A stretch of 64,000 nucleotides of DNA from Propionibacteriaceae bacterium AM104-82. Lineage in GTDB: Bacteria > Actinomycetota > Actinomycetes > Propionibacteriales > Propionibacteriaceae. Of this stretch, positions 53,459 through 64,000 are shown piece after piece; position 1 is the first letter of the stretch; the number at the start of each line of letters is the position of its first letter. Made by a program: the position numbers and the translations under genes. The stretch lies in contig JAQDQK010000009.1 of NCBI GenBank assembly GCA_027658995.1, forward strand, positions 62,001-126,000, in the 5' to 3' direction. A model generated the notes under the pieces. That model searched no databases. It saw only the letters and a list, made by a program, of their open reading frames with translations, and was not told the DNA's origin.

Positions 53459-55568
53459 CCAGTTCGCCGGTCGCCCTCGTCATGGCGACGTAGCGGTCGA
53501 CCGCGCCCTGCACGCCCGTCCCGAACGACCCGGGTCGCACCAGCACCACGAGGTCGAACTCGAGGCCCTTCGTCAGTTCCGGCGCGAGCACGCTGACCCG
53601 CTCTGAAGGGGCGAACCCGGGATCGCCGACGACGACCGCGACGCCGTCCTCGTGGCCAGCCAGCCACTCCGCGACCACCTCGCGCACCCGGCCCGCGTCA
53701 CCTCGCCGGACGGCGGCCCCCTCGCGGACGGAGTCGGGCACGTTGGCGTCTGGAAGGACCGCTCGGATCACAGGTGCTGCCTCCTCCATCACCTGGCGCG
53801 GAGTCCGGTAGTTCAGGTTCAGGCGTCGCTCGGTGACCGACCCGAAGCCGACCCTCCGCAGCCTCTCCTCCCAGCTTTCGGGGAAGCCGCGGCGGGCCTG
53901 CGCCCGGTCGCCGACCACCGTCACGCTCCGCGACGGGCACCGGGCGAGCACCATCTGCCACTGGGCGTCGGTCAACTCCTGCGCCTCGTCGACGATGACG
54001 TGACCGAACGGGCCCTCGAGCGGGTCCAGGTCGACTCCCGGGGCGACGTCCTCGTCGACCAGGGCCTCCCGGATGCTGTCGCGGTTCAGCAGCGGGAGAG
54101 GCGACTCTGGATCGTCGTTGGCCTCCAACAGGTCGGCGACGACCTCGTCCATGAAGGCCCTGCTCTCGGCCAACGCGGCCGCCTTGCGCTGCCGGATCTC
54201 CGGGGCGGCCGGGTCGCCGAGCCGCCGCCTCATCGCGTCGAGCATCGGCAGGTCCTCAATCGTCCAGGGCGATCCCTCGGGGCGACGCAGCGCCGCGCGT
54301 TCCTCGGGCGTCAGCCAGGGCGCGCAGCGGCGCAGGTAGGCGGGCACGGACCACAGGTCGGAGACGAGATCGGCAGGCTCGAGGATCGGCCAGCCTCGTC
54401 GCATCGTGACCCGCAGGTCGTGGTCTGCCGCCAGGGCCGCGCGCACCTCCGACTCCTCCAGGTCGTCGTCGAGGCCGTGCTTGTCGACCAGGACGTCCAG
54501 CAGTGCCTCCCACACCAGCGACTGGGCCTCGTTGTGCGGGGTGCCGGGGTCGGGTGAGGAGAAGGCCTCGGCCCAGTCGGCCGCGTCCATCTCGACCTCC
54601 GCCCACGGCGTCTCGACGGTCAGTTCCTCGGTCGGCGGCTCCTCGTAGAACGCGACGGCGGCCTCGACCGCGTCAAGCAGGCGCGCGTCCGATTTGAGGT
54701 GGGGCACCTCGGCGTCCGACTCCTGCGTCGCGGCGGCGCCCTGCGGGACGAGGTCGGCGAGGGTCGCGATCGACACGCCGTCCTCGCCGAGGTTCGGCAG
54801 CACGTCGGCGACGTAGCGCAGGTAAGGACGGTGCGGCCCGATCACGAGCACCCCGCCGCGGCTTCCGAGCCTCGGATCCTCGTACAGCAGATAGGCCGCG
54901 CGGTGCAGGGCCACCACGGTCTTGCCCGTGCCGGGGCCGCCGTCGACGACCAGCGCGCCGTCGGCGTCGGAGCGGATGATGGCGTCCTGGTCGGCGGCGA
55001 TGGTGGCAAGCACGTCGCGCATGGTGTCGCTCCGGCTCGCGCCGAGGCTGGCGATGAAGGCGGACTGGTCATCCAGGGCGGCGGGGGAGTCGGGGTCTCC
55101 GGTGAACACCTCGTCCCAGTAGTCGACGATCCGCCCGTCGGCCCAGCGGTAGCGCCTCCGGCTGGCGAGCCCCATCGGCTCGGCGTGCGTGGCGGCGAAG
55201 AACGGCTCTGCGGCGGGGGCGCGCCAGTCGATCAGCAGCGGCTCGCCGTCGGCATCGGTGAGCCCGATGCGGCCGACGTAGACGGGGGCGGCGCCGTCGG
55301 CTGGCACCATCCGGCCGAGGCAGACGTCGAGGCCGAAGCGGCGCAGCACCGACAGCCGGGATGAGAGGCGGTGGATCTCCAGGTCGCGGTCCAACGCGCC
55401 ATGGCCGGGGCCTGCTGGCTCGAGGCGCAGGTCGGCAAGGCGGGACCGGGTCGCACGGACCTGTCCGTCCAGCAGGTCGGCGACGAGCGACAGGTGCGCC
55501 TCGTCGCGGTCGAGGTGGGTGCCCGCTGCCTTCGCGGCCTTCGCGGAGGGGAGGTTGAAAACTGACAT
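53445..55568 (-). CDS. helR: HelR/HelD-like RNA polymerase recycling ATPase
   Basis: 707-residue UvrD/Rep-like motor. Walker A VDGGPGTGKTVVALHR near residues 207-222, DEAQELTDAQW (motif II), GDRAQARRGF (III), LNLNYRTP and AMTRATGELV (VI-like) are visible. The N-terminal segment before the motor, and its lack of nuclease, mark the HelD class that frees RNA polymerase from nucleic acid. HelR-type relatives displace rifamycin from the polymerase and give resistance. A rifamycin-associated element lies upstream (55618-55637), supporting the HelR name. ATG at 55566-55568 with AAGGAG before it. Confidence 0.85.
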   Translation of the reverse strand: MSVFNLPSAKAAKAAGTHLDRDEAHLSLVADLLDGQVRATRSRLADLRLEPAGPGHGALDRDLEIHRLSSRLSVLRRFGLDVCLGRMVPADGAAPVYVGRIGLTDADGEPLLIDWRAPAAEPFFAATHAEPMGLASRRRYRWADGRIVDYWDEVFTGDPDSPAALDDQSAFIASLGASRSDTMRDVLATIAADQDAIIRSDADGALVVDGGPGTGKTVVALHRAAYLLYEDPRLGSRGGVLVIGPHRPYLRYVADVLPNLGEDGVSIATLADLVPQGAAATQESDAEVPHLKSDARLLDAVEAAVAFYEEPPTEELTVETPWAEVEMDAADWAEAFSSPDPGTPHNEAQSLVWEALLDVLVDKHGLDDDLEESEVRAALAADHDLRVTMRRGWPILEPADLVSDLWSVPAYLRRCAPWLTPEERAALRRPEGSPWTIEDLPMLDAMRRRLGDPAAPEIRQRKAAALAESRAFMDEVVADLLEANDDPESPLPLLNRDSIREALVDEDVAPGVDLDPLEGPFGHVIVDEAQELTDAQWQMVLARCPSRSVTVVGDRAQARRGFPESWEERLRRVGFGSVTERRLNLNYRTPRQVMEEAAPVIRAVLPDANVPDSVREGAAVRRGDAGRVREVVAEWLAGHEDGVAVVVGDPGFAPSERVSVLAPELTKGLEFDLVVLVRPGSFGTGVQGAVDRYVAMTRATGELVILE

Positions 55569-55617
55569 GTGTGGCTCCTTGGGTAGCCGATGCAGTCAGC
55601 GATTCTGCGCTCCGGTA

Positions 55618-55637
55618 GGGCCTTGCCACAAGGCCCC
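55618..55637 (-). promoter_or_regulatory. Rifamycin-associated element upstream of helR
   Basis: Minus-strand sequence GGGGCCTTGTGGCAAGGCCC. It contains the perfect inverted repeat GGGCCTTG-N3-CAAGGCCC. It is 50 bases before the helR start and is very close to the actinobacterial rifamycin-associated element consensus (from memory GGGGCTTGCGGCAAGGCCCC), which drives drug-inducible resistance genes. Confidence 0.75.
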
Positions 55638-55659
55638 CTCGGCGTTGTATGGTGGAACT

Positions 55660-55682
55660 GCGAGGTGGTCGATCCACCTCGC
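55660..55682 (-). terminator. Hairpin terminator between the GNAT gene and helR
   Basis: Perfect 9-bp stem GCGAGGTGG / CCACCTCGC with a 5-base loop, 18 bases after the GNAT stop. Separates that gene from the helR promoter. Confidence 0.65.
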
Positions 55683-55699
55683 TTTCGCGTTCCCGGGGC

Positions 55700-56203
55700 T
55701 CAGTCCAGCTGGCGCGTGAACATCAGGCAGGCGTCGTCGTCGAGCGCCACCGAGGCGCCCGGCTCGACGGGTTGGCCTGCGTAGACGATGCCCTGGCCGT
55801 CGGGCAGGTAGCCCCGTGCGACGTACATCGGCTGTGCAGGGCCGTAGTCCGCGTACAGGCCGACGCCGAGTCCGACGGTGTCGCCGCGGGTCGCGGCCTC
55901 GCGCTCAAGGGCGTCCACTAGGGCTGCCGCGACGCCGCGACGGCGGAAGTCTGGAAGAACGTTGAGGTCGACGATCTCGGGGATGCGCGCCGCGCGGAAC
56001 GGCGGATAGCCCGAGTTCCAGCACAGCGTGCAGTACCCGGCGAGCCGCCCGTCGACCTCCGCGACCAGGCAGACGCGGTCGCCAGCCTGGGCCTCGGCGA
56101 CGTAGCGCTCGAACTGGGCGCTCGGCTTGTCCCAGCCGATGGCGGCGAACGCCCCCTGCAGGGGGAGGGCATCGTCGGGCGTCATGGCGCGAAGGGTGAC
56201 CAT
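55700..56203 (-). CDS. GNAT-family acetyltransferase
   Basis: 167-residue acetyltransferase. The acetyl-CoA motif LNVLPDFRRRGVAAALVDALER near residues 83-105 is typical of the family, and the C-terminal region with ARGYLPDGQGIVYAG completes the fold. Substrate not predictable. ATG at 56201-56203. Transcription of this gene should end at the hairpin before the helR control region, so the two are independent. Confidence 0.85.
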   Translation of the reverse strand: MVTLRAMTPDDALPLQGAFAAIGWDKPSAQFERYVAEAQAGDRVCLVAEVDGRLAGYCTLCWNSGYPPFRAARIPEIVDLNVLPDFRRRGVAAALVDALEREAATRGDTVGLGVGLYADYGPAQPMYVARGYLPDGQGIVYAGQPVEPGASVALDDDACLMFTRQLD

Positions 56204-56281
56204 GCACCCATCGTGGTGCCGACGGTCGCCCTTGTCGAGACATTGATGGGGGATGTGGGTATCGGGCCTTCGCCAGCCGGT

Positions 56282-56451
56282 CGTTCGTCGAGCTTGTCGA
56301 GACGTCCGAGGGCCGCACTGTGGTTTCGGACCCTTCGACGGGCTCGGGGACCGCCCGTTCGTCGAGCTTGTCGAGACGTCGAACGCCGAGCGGGGGTTCG
56401 GACCCTTCGACGGCCTCAGGGACCGCCCTTCGGCGGGCTCAGGGACCGCCC
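56282..56451. repeat. Tandem intergenic repeats (GTCGAGCTTGTCGAGAC type)
   Basis: A 25-bp unit beginning CGTTCGTCGAGCTTGTCGAG occurs at 56282 and again, unchanged, at 56356. A second motif, ACCCTTCGACGG-CTC-GGGACCGCCC, occurs at about 56329 and 56402, with a partial copy at 56428-56451. The spacing makes a tandem duplication of roughly 73 bp. Both motifs are of the short GC-rich kind found scattered in many actinobacterial intergenic regions. The gap 56204-56507 holds no gene. Confidence 0.75.
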
Positions 56452-56507
56452 TCCAACTGGCCAGGGACCGCTGCTCGTGGGAGCGTCGTTCCTCGTCCTT
56501 ACGAGAC

Positions 56508-56978
56508 TCAGAGCGGGCCGAGCACCTCGTCGACGGCGCCCTCGAGGGCGAGCCCGTCGAGCACCGTCAGCAGTTGCCGCTCCTCGTAGCGGAAGTGACT
56601 CTCCATGATCGCGGCGATGCCCTCGAGGTGCCGGTCGAGGTCCTCGGGCGAACCGCCGGCCTCTATGGCCGACTGCAGGGAGCCGAGCAGATGCGCGATC
56701 ATCGAGTGGTCCTGCTCCAGGGCGGCCAGGGTAGGGGCCAACCCCGGGTGGGCCTCCCGGATCGCAGGGAAGAGCGAGCGGTCCTCACCCCGGTGGTGGC
56801 CGTCGAGCGCGGCGCAGAATCCGTGGCAGTAGAGCAGCAAGTCTCGGCGGGCTGGCTCGGCAGGTCGACCCTCCCGCACGGCGTCCCGGGTGACCTGCAG
56901 CGCCTCGCGCAGGCGTTGATGCACGCGCCGAAGCTCGGCGCTCCAGGCGACCAGCCTGGAAGAGTCCCGCTCAGTCAC
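56508..56978 (-). CDS. Hemerythrin-domain protein
   Basis: 156-residue four-helix protein. Iron-binding pattern visible: VHQ near residue 20, LDGHHRGEDRSLFP near 60-73, EQDHSMI near 90 and ESHFRYEE near 126. These give the five His and two carboxylate ligands of a di-iron hemerythrin, used for oxygen or nitric oxide sensing and storage, or iron-sulfur repair. GTG start at 56976-56978; no strong binding site. Consistent with a facultative lifestyle. Confidence 0.85.
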   Translation of the reverse strand: MTERDSSRLVAWSAELRRVHQRLREALQVTRDAVREGRPAEPARRDLLLYCHGFCAALDGHHRGEDRSLFPAIREAHPGLAPTLAALEQDHSMIAHLLGSLQSAIEAGGSPEDLDRHLEGIAAIMESHFRYEERQLLTVLDGLALEGAVDEVLGPL

Positions 56979-57183
56979 GGGTGTGCTGGGAAGTCGATGG
57001 GTTCATCGCGATCCCTCCGGTGTGGCGCCTCCATGCCTGGGACGGACTCCCACCGGCACGCGACGCTTCCCCGATCCTAGACGAGCCACCGAGAAATCCA
57101 GCCGAGCGCCGCCTCGTCGAAACCCTCGGGATGACGTCTGCCCGCTAGTCGCGGACGCACCCCGAGGGCACTCGACGAACGGG

Positions 57184-62691
<5,508 letters not shown>

Positions 62692-63224
62692 CTAACCTCC
62701 TGGGCACGACAAACGCCGGACTATGCAAGACTTCCGCATCCCCGGGCCCCGAGGGCGCAATCTCACACCCAATGTCGGTTCGCGAAGTTTGTGGAGAATC
62801 TACAAGCCACCGGGCCATCGAGCGCATCGAGCGAGGCGTGACGGCCTTGTCACGGAGCCGACGGCGCCATCGTCAGGAGTGGACCCGACAGATTCGCCGT
62901 TGCGAGCTGGCTGGCACTGCACCGCGATCGGCCGCGGGCAAGCGGGCAGATCTGGGCGTCGGACGGCATGAGCCGGGTTCGCGCAGCGGATGTGGGTGCT
63001 CGGCTGAGCATTGAGCAGCATCCGTAACTCGTCCGCGGTTCGAACGATCAAGTCGTGCCGCGTGAGGAACGAACACCGACTACTGCTCAACGCCCAGCCA
63101 ACCCGCGGTTCGGTCGAGGGCGAAAGGGGTAGTCAGTCGCGGATGGTCGCGCGGCGCGAGCGGGTGGGCGCCGCGGGTGGCGAGTCCCTCACATATGTCG
63201 CGGGAGTGGGGCAGCATTGGCCGT
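62692..63224. promoter_or_regulatory. Divergent control region between acyl-CoA carboxylase and kup
   Basis: 533 bases with no supported gene. It must hold promoters for both divergent genes and contains palindromic element C at 63011-63090. I see no riboswitch-like conserved core, and a minus-strand open frame that crosses element C is not coding-like. Confidence 0.4.
63011..63090. repeat. 80-bp palindromic intergenic element, copy C
   Basis: The most diverged copy, 52 of 80 positions matching copy A. The outer arms are TTGAGCAG / CTGCTCAA, 8 bp. The eighth pair has changed from T-A in copies A and B to G-C here, a compensatory change. The core segment around GTAACTCGTCCGCGGTT is the best-kept part. 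Lies between the divergent carboxylase and kup genes. Confidence 0.75.
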
Positions 63225-64000
63225 GTGAGTACCCCAGGGTCGCCGCATCCCAGGCACGCCATCCCGCCCGAGCCCGACAAGGCGCGCGACGGCGCGAAGG
63301 TTCCGTTGGCGGTCGGCGCGCTGGGCGTCGTCTTCGGCGACATCGGCACCAGCCCGCTCTACTCGCTGCAGACGGTCTTCTCCCTCGACCACAACGCCGT
63401 CGAACCCACCCCTGCCGACGTGTACGGCGTGATCTCGCTCGTCTTCTGGGTCGTCACCATCATCGTGACCGTCAAGTACGTGCTGCTCGTGATGCGCGCC
63501 GACAACGACGGCGAGGGCGGCATCCTGGCGCTCGTCGCGTTGCTGCGCGGCCGACTCAGAGGCAAGAAGAAGCTGGTCGGCGTCGCCACCATCCTCGGCA
63601 TCGTCGGGGCGGGCCTGTTCTACGGCGACTCGGTCATCACGCCCGCGATCTCGGTGATGTCGGCCTTCGAGGGGCTCGAACTGGTCACCCCGAAGGCGGC
63701 CGAGGTGGTGCTGCCCGCCTCGATCCTGGTGTTGACGGCGCTGTTCGCCGTCCAACGTTTCGGCACGTCGAAGGTCGGGCGGACGTTCGGGCCCATCATG
63801 CTGCTCTGGTTCATCGTGATCGCGGTGCTCGGCGTGCCGCACATCCTCGACCATCCCGAGATCCTCGCCGCGATCTCCCCGCACCACGCGCTGTTCTTCG
63901 CGGCGGAGCGTCCCCTCATCGCGTTCATCGCGATGGGCGCCATCGTGCTGTGCATCACCGGAGCCGAGGCGCTCTACGCCGACATGGGCCACTTCGGCGC
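63225..64000 (+). CDS. kup: Kup potassium transporter (partial, C-terminus off the window)
   Basis: Membrane proton/potassium symporter of the KUP/HAK family. The visible 258 residues begin VSTPGSPHPRHAIPPEPDKA, followed by the signature LGVVFGDIGTSPLYSL near residue 45, and GLFYGDSVITPAISVMSA and GAEALYADMGHFG later, all typical of Kup. The protein is usually about 620-680 residues, so more than half lies past the right edge. I chose GTG at 63225-63227, in frame and next to GGGAGTGGGG; the alternative GTG two bases earlier is out of frame. Confidence 0.93.
   Translation, partial: MSTPGSPHPRHAIPPEPDKARDGAKVPLAVGALGVVFGDIGTSPLYSLQTVFSLDHNAVEPTPADVYGVISLVFWVVTIIVTVKYVLLVMRADNDGEGGILALVALLRGRLRGKKKLVGVATILGIVGAGLFYGDSVITPAISVMSAFEGLELVTPKAAEVVLPASILVLTALFAVQRFGTSKVGRTFGPIMLLWFIVIAVLGVPHILDHPEILAAISPHHALFFAAERPLIAFIAMGAIVLCITGAEALYADMGHFG

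Noticed and set aside
56282..56451. Possible CRISPR array
   Set aside because: Only two to three repeats, unequal spacers and no cas genes; motifs are dispersed intergenic repeats.
62692..63224. Possible c-di-AMP or other riboswitch upstream of kup
   Set aside because: No conserved core was visible; the only structure found is palindromic element C.

Overview
The window is GC-rich actinobacterial chromosome. Gene content fits a Propionibacteriaceae-like, facultatively anaerobic organism (my inference; Tessaracoccus is a plausible neighbour, but this cannot be proven from 64 kb). It carries a Tat-exported molybdopterin reductase module, a Tad pilus cluster, a single-chain acyl-CoA carboxylase, citrate synthase, heme A synthase and several actinobacterial regulator families. 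No rRNA, tRNA, CRISPR array, integrase or transposase was recognised.

Layout. 1-3.4 kb: a sugar ABC importer (permease cut by the left edge, ATPase, binding lipoprotein). 3.5-10.7 kb: an anaerobic-respiration module on the minus strand (TorD-like chaperone, 4Fe-4S subunit, NrfD membrane subunit, TtrA-like molybdoenzyme, polyferredoxin). 10.9-12.9 kb: a divergent ArsR regulator and MFS exporter pair with a clear operator between them. 13.0-20.6 kb: a Tad/Flp pilus operon (CpaB-like, TadZ-like, TadA, TadB, TadC, small Flp-like pilin, LysM/BTAD-like membrane protein). 20.9-31.9 kb: metalloprotease-like secreted protein, zinc alcohol dehydrogenase, MFS carrier, PRPP-synthetase-like protein, two CNNM/hemolysin-family proteins with an SMI1/KNR4 protein, heme A synthase, macro-domain protein, MerR regulator and acetyltransferase. 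31.9-39.2 kb: fatty acyl-CoA ligase, two alpha/beta hydrolases and a ChvE/MmsAB-type multiple-sugar importer. 39.5-50 kb: a helicase with an internal membrane hairpin, UMF1-type MFS, small membrane protein, citrate synthase, radical SAM maturase, ABC exporter and a DUF2207-like protein. 50-57 kb: FAD monooxygenase, PIN/HTH toxin-antitoxin pair, CPBP protease, HelR with a rifamycin-associated element, GNAT, tandem repeats, hemerythrin. 57-64 kb: single-chain acyl-CoA carboxylase and the start of a Kup potassium transporter.

The most unusual non-genic signal is an intergenic palindromic element of exactly 80 bp present three times (10780-10859, 33642-33721, 63011-63090). Its outer inverted repeat is conserved and shows a compensatory base-pair change. 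Two genes, the TorD-like chaperone and the helicase, are each followed in the same frame by coding-like sequence beyond the stop codon. Many genes overlap by ATGA, GTGA or TGATG, indicating translationally coupled operons. Many starts are GTG, and where the automatic longest frame lacked a ribosome binding site I chose the internal start that has one.
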